From a beta proteobacterium AAP51 (GTDB taxonomy: Bacteria; Pseudomonadota; Gammaproteobacteria; Burkholderiales; Burkholderiaceae_C), in contig LJHT01000074.1 of the NCBI GenBank assembly GCA_001295905.1, forward strand, positions 1 through 58,476: a stretch of DNA of 58,476 bases, given 5' to 3'. A program made the position numbers and the translations under genes. Positions 36,548-46,145 of this stretch are shown piece by piece. Each line of letters starts with the position of its first letter. Position 1 is the first letter of the stretch. The notes below the pieces were generated by a model. The model saw only the letters and a program-made list of their open reading frames with translations. It was not told the origin of the DNA and searched no databases.

Positions 36548-38275
36548 CTAAGACGCTTGCTTCAGCGCTGCACTGCGTATGGCCGAGAGCGTGGTGCGGC
36601 TGGTGATCACATCGGTGGGCAGCTTCACGTGCAGCAGCGCCGGTCGGCCGGCTTCGAGCGCGCGGCGCAGCGCTGGCTCGAAAGCCGCCGTGGCATCAAC
36701 GAACTCGGCATGCCAGCCGTACGCGCGGGCCAGTGCAGCGAAATCGGGGTTGTAGAGGTCGCTGCCGCTGACGCGGCCGGGGTAGTCGCGCTCCTGGTGC
36801 ATGCGGATGGTGCCGTAGGTGCCGTTGTCGACCACGATGCTCAGGAGCTTCTTCGCGCCGTAGCCGGTGGCGGTGGCGAGTTCCTGCCCCGTCATGAGGA
36901 AGTCGCCGTCGCCCGCCAGGTTCACCACTTGCCGGTGCGGCTGCAGCAACGCCGCCGCCACGGCCGCGGGCAGGCCGTAGCCCATGGCGCCGCTGGTGGG
37001 CGCCAGCTGCGTGCGGCCGTGGTGCTGCAGGCCCGGCAGCACACCGTAGCGGTGCAGCCAGCCGGCGTAGTTGCCGGCGCCGTTGGTGTAGACGGTGTCT
37101 TCGGGCAGCAGGCGCTGCAGCGTCTTCACCACCACGGCCAGGTCCATGGGTTCCACCGCTGGGGCCACCAGGTTGGCCTCGTAGTCGGCGCGCGCGGCTC
37201 GGGCGCTGTCGGTCCAGCGCACGGTGTTGGGCGCGGCCAGGCTTTCCAGCGCCTTGGCGGCGCAGGCCATGCTGGACTGCAGCAGCAAGTCGGCCTGGTA
37301 GACGCGCCCCAGCTCTTCGGCCCCGGCATGGATGTGCACCAGCTTCTGCTGCGGCCGCGGCGCCTGCAGCAGGGTGTAGCCGCCGGTGGTCATCTCGCCC
37401 AGGCGCAGGCCCACGGCGATGACGAGGTCGGCCTGCCGGATGCGCGCTGCCAGCTTCGGGTTGATGCCGATGCCCACGTCGCCGATGTAGAGCGGGTGGC
37501 GGTTGTCGAAGGTGTCTTGAAAGCGCCAGCCGCAGCCCGTGGGCAGCTGCCAGTTTTCGCTGAAGCGCTGCAAGGCGGCAGCGGCCTCGGCGTCCCAGCC
37601 CGAGCCGCCGGCCAGCAGCACCGGGCGTTCGGCAGCCATCAACATAGCGCGCAGCTCGCGCAGGCCACCCGGCGCGGGCCAGGCATGCACGGGCTCCACA
37701 CGCGGCAGCACGGGCGCAGCGGTGGGCGTGGTGAGCATGTCTTCGGGCAGCGCCAGCACCACCGGGCCGGGGCGGCCCTGCATGGCGGTGCGGAAGGCAC
37801 GCGCCACGTACTCGGGCAGGCGGTCGGCGCTTTCCACCTCGGCCACCCACTTGGCCATGCCCAGGGTGCCGGGGCCGAACATGTGGCGGTAGTCGATTTC
37901 CTGGAAGGCCTCGCGGTCGCGCTGGTCGCTGGCCACCTGGCCGATGAACAGCACCATCGGCGTGCTGTCCTGGAACGCCGTGTGCACGCCGATGCTGGCG
38001 TTGGTGGCGCCGGGGCCGCGCGTCACGAAACACACGCCGGGCCGGCCGCTCAGCTTGCCCTGGGCTTCGGCCATGAAGGCCGCGCCGCCTTCCTGACGGC
38101 AGGCGATGAAGCGGATGTGCTCGCGGTGTTCGTGGAAACCGTCCAGCACGGCAAGGTAGCTTTCGCCAGGCACGCCGAAGCAGGTGTTCACGCCTTGCGC
38201 GACCAGGGCTTCGACGAGGGCATGGCCCGCCAGGCGCAAGCCTGCGGCGGCGGTGTGGGGGTGGGCTGCGTTCAT
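36548..38275 (-). CDS. Thiamine-pyrophosphate-dependent enzyme (acetolactate synthase-like)
   Basis: 575 residues in the three-domain ThDP layout: N-terminal Pyr domain with the catalytic Glu in CRQEGGAAFMAEA, middle domain, and PP domain with the metal/ThDP motif GDGDFLMTGQELATA...IVVDN. Close to acetolactate synthase-like and benzoylformate decarboxylase-type enzymes; no regulatory subunit gene is adjacent, so a catabolic reaction is possible. 40 bases after the MFS gene on the same strand, so likely cotranscribed. Confidence 0.88.
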   Translation of the reverse strand: MNAAHPHTAAAGLRLAGHALVEALVAQGVNTCFGVPGESYLAVLDGFHEHREHIRFIACRQEGGAAFMAEAQGKLSGRPGVCFVTRGPGATNASIGVHTAFQDSTPMVLFIGQVASDQRDREAFQEIDYRHMFGPGTLGMAKWVAEVESADRLPEYVARAFRTAMQGRPGPVVLALPEDMLTTPTAAPVLPRVEPVHAWPAPGGLRELRAMLMAAERPVLLAGGSGWDAEAAAALQRFSENWQLPTGCGWRFQDTFDNRHPLYIGDVGIGINPKLAARIRQADLVIAVGLRLGEMTTGGYTLLQAPRPQQKLVHIHAGAEELGRVYQADLLLQSSMACAAKALESLAAPNTVRWTDSARAARADYEANLVAPAVEPMDLAVVVKTLQRLLPEDTVYTNGAGNYAGWLHRYGVLPGLQHHGRTQLAPTSGAMGYGLPAAVAAALLQPHRQVVNLAGDGDFLMTGQELATATGYGAKKLLSIVVDNGTYGTIRMHQERDYPGRVSGSDLYNPDFAALARAYGWHAEFVDATAAFEPALRRALEAGRPALLHVKLPTDVITSRTTLSAIRSAALKQAS

Positions 38276-38315
38276 GCCGGCACTGTAGCCGCAGCCCGGC
38301 GCGCGGCGCCCTGCT

Positions 38316-39551
38316 TCAGGCCGGGGCCGGGCGTCGCGCGGCGTTGACGCGGAAGGCGCTGAAGATCAAGGCGGTCTGCAGCAGCGCCAGCACCAGCAGC
38401 ACGCCGCGGTAGGCGCCCTGGTCCATCAGTGCGCCCACCAGCAGGGGCACGAGGGCCTGACCCACGTCCAGCCCACCATAGACCACGCCGTACACGCGCC
38501 CGGTGGCGTTGGCGGGCGTGGCGCGTTTGACCAGCATGTCACGCGAAGGTGCGGCCACCCCCGCAGCCAGGCCCATGGCGCCGAAGAGCACCGGCACCAG
38601 CGCCCCGGGCAGCGTGGCGAAGGCCAGCACCAGCGCCACGCTGGCGGCCGCAGCCAGCGCGCCGGCCACCACGCGGTCGCAGCGTTCGGGCTCGGTGGCG
38701 AGAAAGCCGCCCAGCAGCATGCCGCCCGCGCTGCACACCATGTACACCGTGAGGCAGATCGCCACCAGGTGCGCGGGCACGCCGTGCAGCTCGCGCGCGG
38801 CCTGCGGGCCGAAGCTCTGCACGATGGACAAGGCCCCCGCGAAAAGAAAGAAGAAGGCAAAACACAGCCACACGGCCCTGAGTTTCAGGAAGGCAAAGCT
38901 GCCTTCCGCGGCCGCAGCGCTGCCCGCTGCAGGCGCGGCCGCGGCCGGCACCTGCAGGGCTTTACGCTGCAGCCACAGCACCAGCATCACCAGCCCCACC
39001 AGCGCCGCCGCGCACAGCAAGGCCACGCGCCAGGAGTAGGCCAGCGTCAGCGGCACCAGCAAGGCCGGCGCCAGCGCCCAGCCCAGGCTGCCGGTGATGC
39101 CGTGCACGCTGTAGGCATGGCCGAGCCGGGCCTTGTGCACCTTGCGGTTCAGCACGGTGTAGTCCACCGGGTGGAACACACCATTGCCGATGCCGGCCAC
39201 CACCGAAAACACCGCCAGCATCGCGTAGCTGGTGCTGCTGGCGTAACCCACCGCTGCCGTGCCCACCAGCAGCAAGCCACCGAAGAGCACCGGCCGCGGG
39301 CCGTAGCGGTCGACCCAGAAGCCCGACATCGCCTGCACCGCGCACGACACCACGAAGAAGATGGTGAGCAGGAAGCCCAGCTCGGCGTAGCTGACGCCGA
39401 ACTCCACCTTCAGCCAGGGAAACAGCGGCGCCAGCAAGAGCTGGCTGAAGTGGCTGATGGCATGCGCCAGGCCCACCAGCCCCATGAGCTTGGCGTCCTG
39501 GCGCCGGCCGGCCGCGCTGGCCGGGCCCTCCGGCAGGGTGAGCGTGGACAT
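38316..39551 (-). CDS. MFS transporter
   Basis: 411 residues, twelve membrane segments with a central loop of Ala-rich sequence near 205-225. Includes WVDRYGPRPVLFGG (MFS A-loop motif) and YSVHGITGSLGWALAP. Start MSTLTL at 39551. It precedes the ThDP enzyme on one transcript, so it may import or export that enzyme's substrate. Divergent from nadA over 76 bases. Confidence 0.88.
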   Translation of the reverse strand: MSTLTLPEGPASAAGRRQDAKLMGLVGLAHAISHFSQLLLAPLFPWLKVEFGVSYAELGFLLTIFFVVSCAVQAMSGFWVDRYGPRPVLFGGLLLVGTAAVGYASSTSYAMLAVFSVVAGIGNGVFHPVDYTVLNRKVHKARLGHAYSVHGITGSLGWALAPALLVPLTLAYSWRVALLCAAALVGLVMLVLWLQRKALQVPAAAAPAAGSAAAAEGSFAFLKLRAVWLCFAFFFLFAGALSIVQSFGPQAARELHGVPAHLVAICLTVYMVCSAGGMLLGGFLATEPERCDRVVAGALAAAASVALVLAFATLPGALVPVLFGAMGLAAGVAAPSRDMLVKRATPANATGRVYGVVYGGLDVGQALVPLLVGALMDQGAYRGVLLVLALLQTALIFSAFRVNAARRPAPA

Positions 39552-39627
39552 GGCGTGACTGTAGGCCAGCCGGCAGCGCCCGGCACGTGCCCAGCACGTG
39601 CCCGGCCCCCGGTCTACCATTGCCGAC

Positions 39628-40767
39628 ATGACCACTGCGCCCACCCAAGTGCTCTACGACTTCACCCGGCAGGACGCCACCGGCGCCAGCTGCACCGCCC
39701 AGGCCTGGGCGCAGGTGCCGCCGGCCCTGAACGCTGCCGAACGCGCCGCCACGATGGCACGCGCCACGGCGCTGCTGAAGGCCCACAACGCGGTGCTGGT
39801 GGCCCACTACTATGTGGACGGCGACCTGCAAGACCTGGCGCTGGCCACCGGCGGCATCGTCGCCGATTCGCTGGAAATGGCGCGCTTCGGCCGCGAGCAC
39901 CCGGCGCAGACGCTCGTGGTGGCCGGCGTGCGCTTCATGGGCGAAAGCGCCAAGATCCTGTCGCCCGAAAAGCGCGTGCTGATGCCCGACCTGGCCGCCA
40001 CCTGCAGCCTGGACCTGGGCTGCCCGCCCGAAGACTTCGCGGCCTTCTGCGACGCCCACCCCGACCGCGAGGTGGTGGTCTACGCCAACACCAGCGCCGC
40101 CGTGAAGGCACGCGCCGACTGGATGGTGACGAGCTCCTGCGCGCTGGCCATCGTGAAGCACCTGAAAGACCAGGGCCGGAAGGTGCTGTGGGCGCCCGAC
40201 CGCCACCTCGGCCGCTACATCCAGGAGCAGACCGGCGCCGACATGCTGACGTGGAACGGCGCCTGCATCGTGCACGACGAATTCAAGGGCGTGGAGCTCG
40301 AACTGCTGCGCCAGCAGCACCCGGGCGCGCTGGTGCTGGTGCACCCCGAATCACCGCAGAGCGTGGTGGCCCAGGCCGACGTGGTGGGCAGCACCAGCCA
40401 GCTGCTGAAGGCGGTGGTCGATGGCACGGCGCCGGCCTACATCGTGGCCACCGACAACGGCATCCTGCACCGCATGCGCCAGCTGGCGCCGGGCAAGCGG
40501 CTGATCGAGGCGCCCACCGCCGGCAACAGCGCCACCTGCAAGAGTTGCGCGCACTGCCCGTGGATGGCCATGAACGCGCTGCAAGGCGTGGTGGCCTGCC
40601 TGCAGAGCCCGCCGGGCGGCAGCCACGAGGTGCAGGTGCCCGAGCCCGTGCGCGCGCAGGCGCTGGGCTGCATCGACCGCATGCTGGCCTTCGTGCGCGA
40701 GAACCCGGCCAGCGTGGCACAACCGGCCCTGCGCCGTGGCTTCGTGCCGAATATCGGCGCGGCCTGA
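39628..40767 (+). CDS. nadA: Quinolinate synthase
   Basis: 379 residues. [17 protein letters not shown] near 50-66, the iron-sulfur ligands in [11 protein letters not shown] and TSSCALAI, and [13 protein letters not shown] at the C-terminus. Condenses iminoaspartate with dihydroxyacetone phosphate for NAD synthesis. ATG at 39628 fits; a start ten codons earlier is open. nadB is 2.2 kb away on the other strand and nadC is not here. Confidence 0.95.
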   Translation: MTTAPTQVLYDFTRQDATGASCTAQAWAQVPPALNAAERAATMARATALLKAHNAVLVAHYYVDGDLQDLALATGGIVADSLEMARFGREHPAQTLVVAGVRFMGESAKILSPEKRVLMPDLAATCSLDLGCPPEDFAAFCDAHPDREVVVYANTSAAVKARADWMVTSSCALAIVKHLKDQGRKVLWAPDRHLGRYIQEQTGADMLTWNGACIVHDEFKGVELELLRQQHPGALVLVHPESPQSVVAQADVVGSTSQLLKAVVDGTAPAYIVATDNGILHRMRQLAPGKRLIEAPTAGNSATCKSCAHCPWMAMNALQGVVACLQSPPGGSHEVQVPEPVRAQALGCIDRMLAFVRENPASVAQPALRRGFVPNIGAA

Positions 40768-40839
40768 GGCGGCACCAGGGCTCAAGCCGGTGAGGGCGGG
40801 GCCGATACTGATCGTTGCAAAGCCCCAGGGTGCCCGATC

Positions 40840-41142
40840 ATGACGTCCACGCTCACCGCCGACTTCACGTCGGTACGCAACCACAACGAACGCGCCGTCT
40901 TCGAAGCCGTGCAGCGCCACGCCGACCGCTACCCCGGCCTGGCCCATAACCCCGAGCTGCTGGCCGACGTGGCCTGCGTGGCCTTGAACCGCCTGGCGCC
41001 GCGCTACATCCGCCACGAGGTCGACTTCGTCTTCTACCTCAGCGAGCGTGAGCGCGGTGACAGCGAACGCCAGCTGCTGGACGCCGTGGAGTACGCCTTC
41101 GGCTTCGTGCAGGCCCGCACGGCCATGCGCGCGCGTGGCTGA
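40840..41142 (+). CDS. ComFB-family protein
   Basis: 100 residues, the ComFB size. VRNHNERAVFEAVQRHADRY near 12-31, LADVACVALNRLAPRYIRHE near 41-60, and VDFVFYLSERERGDSERQLL near 61-80 are family features. ComFB proteins have been reported to bind cyclic di-nucleotides, notably c-di-GMP in cyanobacteria. Here it overlaps a diguanylate cyclase gene by eight bases, which supports a c-di-GMP role. Confidence 0.85.
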   Translation: MTSTLTADFTSVRNHNERAVFEAVQRHADRYPGLAHNPELLADVACVALNRLAPRYIRHEVDFVFYLSERERGDSERQLLDAVEYAFGFVQARTAMRARG

Positions 41143-42943
41143 ACCTGCCGGCAACCCGCTGCTGCGCGCCTGGCAGCTGAGCTACCTGGACCCCGAGGCC
41201 TCGCTGGCCCTGGCCCGGGGGCTGTGCAGCGAGCCGGGCGTCGACCTCGCCGAGGCCCGGCTGCTCGTGGCGCTGGGCGAGGTGCGCGTGTCGCCCCTGC
41301 CCCAGGCTGCGCAAGCCCTGGCCGCTGCGCACGAACTGCTGGCGGCCGCCGCCGAGCCCGCCGTGCGCGAACGTGGCCTGGCCCTGTGCGGCGAGCTGCA
41401 GGCCGTGCTGCTGCGCCGCCAGGGCGATGCGGACGGCTCGGCGCGGCTGCAGGCGCGGCTGGACCTGAGCGGCCCCGCCGACGGGCGAGGCCCGGTGGCC
41501 CGGGAGCCGATGCACCGCTTCCTGGCGCACACCTCGCGCGCCATCACCTCGAAGATGCTGGGTCAGGTGGATGTCTCGCTGCGCCACCTGCACGCCGCCT
41601 GGGACGCCGCTCAGCAGACCGGCTGGCCCGGGCCCTACATCACCGCCTGCACCAACCTGGGCGGCCGCCACCACGACCTCTACAACCTGGAAGACGCGCG
41701 CACCTACAGCCTGAAGGCCTTGGCCGCGGCCGGCGAGGCGGGCGCAAAGATGGCGCAGCGGGTGGCCGCCTGCAACCTCATCGGCATCCACCACGCGCTG
41801 GGCGAACTGGCCGAGGCCGAAGCCCTGGGCCACACCCTGGAGTCCCTGTTGCGCGACGCGCCGGCGGCCACCGTGGAAGACATGACGCCACCCATGGCCC
41901 TGGCCTGGATGGCCGGCGGCCAGCACGAGCGTGCCGAGGCGCTGATGCGCAGCGTGCAGCAGGCGCTGCCGCGTGAACCGGCCGGTGAATGGGCGCTGGC
42001 CTGGGGCTGGCAGATGGCGCGCTGCCGCCTGGCCCAGGGCGATGCAGCGGGGGCCTATGGCACCGCGTTGGCCGTGCTGCAGGCCAGCCTGGCGGCCGGC
42101 GGCGCGCCCGCAGGCTACGACCTCATGGCCCTGCAGCGTGTGCTGTGCGATGCCGCCGAGGCCACGGGCAACGCCCCGCAGGCCCTGGCCCACCTGCGCG
42201 AAGCCCACGGGCTGTACGAACAGCTGGTGGGGCGCAGCGCCCGCGCCCGCTACGTGGCGCTGGACATCACCCACCAGCTGGAGCAGGCGCGCCACGAACG
42301 CGACGTGGCCGTGGACGGCCGCCGCAGCGTGGAAGACGACCGCCGACGCCTCATCGAACTGAACGCCGCCCTGCAAGCGCAGATGGCCGAGACCGAGCGC
42401 CTGCATGCCCAACTGCGCGAACAGGCCCTGCACGACCCGCTGACCAGCCTGCACAACCGGCGCTACCTGTTCGAAGCAGGCCCGGGGCTGCTGGAGCGCG
42501 CGCGCCGCCAGGGCGCGCCGCTGTGCGTGGTGCTGCTCGACCTCGACCACTTCAAGCTGCTGAACGACACCTGCGGCCATGCCGCCGGCGACCTGGTGCT
42601 GCAGCGCTTCGGCCAGCTGCTGAAGGACACGCTGCGCAAGAGCGACGTGGTGTGCCGCCATGGCGGCGAAGAGTTCGTGGCCGTGATGCCCGACCTGGGG
42701 GCCGACGAGGCCCAGGCCGTCATCACGCGGCTGCTGGAGAGCTTCACCTCGCTGCAACTGGCGCTGGGCCGGCGCCGTTTGCCGCGCGGTTCGTTCTCGG
42801 CCGGTATCGCGCTCTTCCCGAACCACGGCAGCACGCTGGAACAGCTGCTGTCGCGCGCCGACCGCGCGCTGTATGCGGCCAAGAACCAGGGCCGCTCGCG
42901 CATCGAGCAAGCGCCGCGCACCGGCTTCGCCACGCTGGAATAG
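41135..42943 (+). CDS. Diguanylate cyclase with N-terminal TPR-like sensor
   Basis: 602 residues from a GTG start overlapping comFB by eight bases. Residues 1-380 are helical TPR-like repeats (HLREAHGLYEQLV), a coiled coil follows (about 385-430), then a GGDEF domain beginning DPLTSLHNRRYLFE. The active site is GGEEF at 510-514 and the inhibitory I-site RKSD at 501-504 lies five residues upstream, so product inhibition is expected. No membrane segment, so soluble. An earlier in-frame GTG would lie inside comFB. Confidence 0.9.
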   Translation: MAEPAGNPLLRAWQLSYLDPEASLALARGLCSEPGVDLAEARLLVALGEVRVSPLPQAAQALAAAHELLAAAAEPAVRERGLALCGELQAVLLRRQGDADGSARLQARLDLSGPADGRGPVAREPMHRFLAHTSRAITSKMLGQVDVSLRHLHAAWDAAQQTGWPGPYITACTNLGGRHHDLYNLEDARTYSLKALAAAGEAGAKMAQRVAACNLIGIHHALGELAEAEALGHTLESLLRDAPAATVEDMTPPMALAWMAGGQHERAEALMRSVQQALPREPAGEWALAWGWQMARCRLAQGDAAGAYGTALAVLQASLAAGGAPAGYDLMALQRVLCDAAEATGNAPQALAHLREAHGLYEQLVGRSARARYVALDITHQLEQARHERDVAVDGRRSVEDDRRRLIELNAALQAQMAETERLHAQLREQALHDPLTSLHNRRYLFEAGPGLLERARRQGAPLCVVLLDLDHFKLLNDTCGHAAGDLVLQRFGQLLKDTLRKSDVVCRHGGEEFVAVMPDLGADEAQAVITRLLESFTSLQLALGRRRLPRGSFSAGIALFPNHGSTLEQLLSRADRALYAAKNQGRSRIEQAPRTGFATLE

Positions 42944-42974
42944 CGCGGCCGGCCAAGCGCCACGGCCACTGGCT

Positions 42975-44684
42975 TCAGTCGTTCACGTCCTGGCTGCGCG
43001 CGCGGCGCGTCAGCACCGTGGGAAAGCTCACCGGCAGGGTGTGCGGGAAATCGCGGCTGTAGTGCAGCCCGCGGCTTTCATGCCGGCGCAGCGCGCTGCG
43101 CACGATGAGCTCGGCGCACATCACCAGGTTGCGCAGCTCCAGCAGGTCGCGGTTGACGCGGAAGTGGGCGTAGTACTCCAGCGTTTCCTGGCGCAGCAGC
43201 TTGATGCGGTGCAGCGCCCGTTCCAGCCGCTTGGTGGTGCGCACGATGCCGACGTAGTTCCACATCAAGAGGCGCAGCTCGTCCCAGTTGTGGGCGATGA
43301 CCACCTGCTCGTCGGCGTCTTCCACCTGGCTTTCGTCCCAGGGCGGCAGCGGGCCCGGCGAGGGAGCGGCCTCGGCCATGATGCGCAGCGCGCAGGTGCG
43401 GCCCAGCACCACGCATTCCAGCAGCGAATTGCTGGCCAGCCGGTTGGCGCCGTGCAGGCCGGTGTAGGTGGTTTCGCCCACGGCGAAAAGGCCCGGCAGG
43501 TCGGTGCGGCCTTCCAGGTCGGTGACGACGCCGCCGCAGGTGTAATGCGCCGCGGGCACCACGGGGATGGGCTGGCGCACGATGTCGATGCCCAGCTTCA
43601 GGCAGCGCGCGTGGATGGTGGGGAAGTGCTCCTTGACGAAGGCCTCGCCCTTCTCGGCGACGATGGGCCGGGCATCGAGCCACACGTGGTCGAGGCCGTG
43701 CTTCTTCATCTCGAAGTCGATGGCGCGCGCCACGATGTCGCGCGGGGCCAGCTCCATGCGCTCGTCGTGCGCCGCCATGAAGCGCGTGCCGTCGGGCAGG
43801 GTGAGATGGGCGCCCTCGCCACGCAACGCCTCGGTGATGAGGAAGCTGCGCTCCTGCGGGTGATACAGGCAGGTGGGGTGGAACTGGATGAATTCCATGT
43901 TGCCCACGCGGCAACCGGCGCGCCAGGCCATGGCGATGCCATCGCCCGTGGCGGTGTCGGGGTTGCTGGTGTAGCGGTAGACCTTGCCCACGCCGCCCGT
44001 GGCCAGCACCACGGCGGTGGCGGGCAGGGTTTCGACGCGGCCGCTGTCCATGTCGAGGGCGTACACGCCGAAGCAGCGCGGCGGCCCGTCGGCCGGCGTT
44101 TCATCGCGCGTGCCACGGCGGCGCAGGTGGCGCGAGGTGATGAGGTCCACCGCCATCCAGCGCTCGCGCAGCGTGATGTTGGGGTGCTCCAGCGCGCGCT
44201 GCAGCAAGGTGTCGTGGATGGCCTTGCCCGTGGCATCGGCCGCATGTGCGATGCGCCGCACGGCGTGGCCGCCCTCGCGCGTGAGGTGCAGGCCCAGCGG
44301 GCCGTCGGCGTCTTCCGAGAAGGGCACGCCGGCCTCGACCAGCCAGCGCACGGCGGCCGCGCTGTGCTCGGCGATGAAACGTGCGGTGTGTTCGTCGACG
44401 ATGCCGGCCCCGGCGTCCTGCGTGTCGCGCACGTGGCTGTCGATGCTGTCGTCGCTGCCGAGCACGCCGACGATGCCGCCCTGCGCCCAGGCCGTGGCGC
44501 TTTCGTGCAGGCCGCGCTTGGCCAGCACCACCACCGGCAGGTGCTGCGCCATGTGCAGGGCCACGGCCAGGCCGCCCAGCCCGGCACCCACCACCACCAC
44601 CGGGGCCTGGGGCTGGGTCGGGTCCGGCACCTGCAACCCGGCCTCGGCGGCATTCGCCTTGGCAGTACCTGGGGGGTTCGTCAT
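42975..44684 (-). CDS. nadB: L-aspartate oxidase
   Basis: 569 residues, longer than E. coli NadB by about 30 residues at the N-terminus. FAD Rossmann VVVVGAGLGGLAVALHMAQ, ATAWAQGGIVGVLG, the catalytic EFIQFHPTCLYH and GGVVTDLEGRTDLPGLFAVGE. Oxidises aspartate to iminoaspartate for NadA. Convergent with the diguanylate cyclase gene. Candidate -10 TAGAAT at 44729-44724. Confidence 0.95.
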   Translation of the reverse strand: MTNPPGTAKANAAEAGLQVPDPTQPQAPVVVVGAGLGGLAVALHMAQHLPVVVLAKRGLHESATAWAQGGIVGVLGSDDSIDSHVRDTQDAGAGIVDEHTARFIAEHSAAAVRWLVEAGVPFSEDADGPLGLHLTREGGHAVRRIAHAADATGKAIHDTLLQRALEHPNITLRERWMAVDLITSRHLRRRGTRDETPADGPPRCFGVYALDMDSGRVETLPATAVVLATGGVGKVYRYTSNPDTATGDGIAMAWRAGCRVGNMEFIQFHPTCLYHPQERSFLITEALRGEGAHLTLPDGTRFMAAHDERMELAPRDIVARAIDFEMKKHGLDHVWLDARPIVAEKGEAFVKEHFPTIHARCLKLGIDIVRQPIPVVPAAHYTCGGVVTDLEGRTDLPGLFAVGETTYTGLHGANRLASNSLLECVVLGRTCALRIMAEAAPSPGPLPPWDESQVEDADEQVVIAHNWDELRLLMWNYVGIVRTTKRLERALHRIKLLRQETLEYYAHFRVNRDLLELRNLVMCAELIVRSALRRHESRGLHYSRDFPHTLPVSFPTVLTRRARSQDVND

Positions 44685-44723
44685 TTCAAGAGCCTGTGGT
44701 GGGCGCGCGTCAGCGGGGGCGCA

Positions 44724-44729
44724 ATTCTA
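44724..44729 (-). promoter_or_regulatory. -10 element (TAGAAT) of nadB
   Basis: TAGAAT on the minus strand, 40 bases before nadB, in the same CTAGAATT context as three other starts in the window. No clear -35. Confidence 0.4.
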
Positions 44730-44787
44730 GGGAATGGCCCTCTTTTCTACGGATACGGGGTGTAGGGAGCCGTCCTATGATGGCCCG

Positions 44788-46059
44788 ATGAACCTACGTC
44801 GCGACGAACCCATGTGGCAAGACCCCAGCCGGCCCGCGGCGCGTCCGGTCGACCGGGCGGAGTTGATGGCCCCGCGCACGCAGATCGTCACCGACCGCAA
44901 CGCCTATCTGGGCCAGGGCCGGCACGACGTGGGCCGACGCATCTCCGACGACCAGGTCGAACTGTTCATCACCGCCGACGTGCCGGGCTCGCTGCAGCGC
45001 GAGTTCATCGAGCACACGCCCGAGTTCATCGCCCTGCACGATCTGGGCACCGCCGCCAGCCTGCGCCTGCTCACCAGCCTGGCGGGGGCCGTGGGGTCGC
45101 GCGTGCAGCGCCTGTCCATCCGCCGCCAGGGCCATGGCGTGGCGCTGGCCGTGCTGCAGTTCGCCGAAATGCCGCTGGGCGACGGCAGCCAGGTGCGCGT
45201 GTACGCCACCGACGTGAACGCCGACGCCCCCACCCGCGCCCAGGTGGCGCGTGTGCTGCTGGGCCACAGCCGCCTGGGCGTGCTGCTGGTGGGTGAACTG
45301 CCCCCGCATGCGCTGGCCGGCCAGCTGGGCCCGCTGCACGAGAGCCTGATGCGCGGCAGCTGGCCCAACCGCGACCTCTTGATGGTGCCGCTGGGCAGCG
45401 GCGCTTCGTTGGCGGGGCATGCGGCCCAGCTCGGGGCCGGCAGCGCGGTGGCCGTGCAGGTCACGCCGCAGGCCGACAAGCCCAGGCAGGCCTGGGGCTA
45501 CATCAGCGGCGCCTGGAACCGCCAGCAGGCCAGCGCCGGCAACCAGCGCACCTTGAACACCGAGTTGGGCGCCGCCGCGGCCCGGCCCCAGGTGCCCATG
45601 AGCGAAGCGCCGACCCAGCCCATGGACCTGCAGCCCACGGCCCCCCCGCCGCCTGCCGCGCCGCCCATTCCCCGCATGGCCACACCCATGCCCAAGGTGG
45701 GCGGCACCACCGGTTGGCAGGCCTATGCCGAGCGCTGCCTGCTCATCAAGGGTGCCGTGGCCAGCTGCGTGTTCGACGTGCACACCTCACAACCCATGGC
45801 CTCGGCCGGCGGCCCGCCCACGGCCGAGCGCCTGGCGCAGCAGGGCTCGGTGCTGCTGGGGCAGATGAACGACGCCTCGCGGGCGCTGGGCCTGGGGCCG
45901 GCGCGTGCCGAAGCCAGCGTCAGCACCACGAACCACCACCTCATCCTGCGCCCTGTGCCCGGTCACCCGGGCGTGGCCCTGCACCTGGTGGTGCAGGCCA
46001 GCACCGGCAACCTCACGCTGGCGCGCATGCAGCTCGAGCGCATCGAGCCGCCGCAGTAA
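44788..46059 (+). CDS. Unknown protein with roadblock/LC7-like C-terminal domain
   Basis: 423 residues, soluble. Residues 1-240 form an alpha/beta region without a recognised family (TDRNAYLGQGRHDVGRRIS; VPGSLQREFIEHTPEFIAL), 250-310 are Pro/Ala-rich linker (APTQPMDLQPTAPPPPAAPP), and 315-423 resemble a roadblock/longin fold: CLLIKGAVASCVFDVHTSQP, ASVSTTNHHLILRPVPG and a final strand-helix. Roadblock proteins regulate small GTPases or motility. A -10-like TATGAT lies seven bases before the ATG, so the transcript may be leaderless. Confidence 0.72.
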   Translation: MNLRRDEPMWQDPSRPAARPVDRAELMAPRTQIVTDRNAYLGQGRHDVGRRISDDQVELFITADVPGSLQREFIEHTPEFIALHDLGTAASLRLLTSLAGAVGSRVQRLSIRRQGHGVALAVLQFAEMPLGDGSQVRVYATDVNADAPTRAQVARVLLGHSRLGVLLVGELPPHALAGQLGPLHESLMRGSWPNRDLLMVPLGSGASLAGHAAQLGAGSAVAVQVTPQADKPRQAWGYISGAWNRQQASAGNQRTLNTELGAAAARPQVPMSEAPTQPMDLQPTAPPPPAAPPIPRMATPMPKVGGTTGWQAYAERCLLIKGAVASCVFDVHTSQPMASAGGPPTAERLAQQGSVLLGQMNDASRALGLGPARAEASVSTTNHHLILRPVPGHPGVALHLVVQASTGNLTLARMQLERIEPPQ

Positions 46060-46069
46060 GGCCTGTTCC

Positions 46070-46145
46070 CAAGGTGAACCGGCTTTGCCGGGCACCTTGA
46101 ACCCCCGCGGGGGGCGGGCTGGGCGCCGCCCAGCCCTGGGGGTGC
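46070..46145. repeat. Dispersed structured element, family 1 variant (copy R5)
   Basis: CAAGGTG-AA-CCGGC-TTT-GCCGG-G-CACCTTG (46070-46099): same AA/G internal loop and inner stem as R1-R4 but a third, unrelated outer stem. Followed by CCCCCGCGGGGGG and a long GGGCTGGGCG/CGCCCAGCCC hairpin. Lies between convergent genes and abuts the stop at 46146. Confidence 0.75.

Noticed and set aside
36548..38275. Anabolic acetolactate synthase (ilvB) for the ThDP gene
   Set aside because: No small regulatory subunit gene nearby and an MFS transporter precedes it, so a catabolic role is at least as likely; no gene symbol given.
41048..41134. Earlier GTG start for the diguanylate cyclase
   Set aside because: It would translate 29 residues within comFB without any family-like sequence; the GTG at 41135 overlaps the comFB stop as in other coupled pairs.
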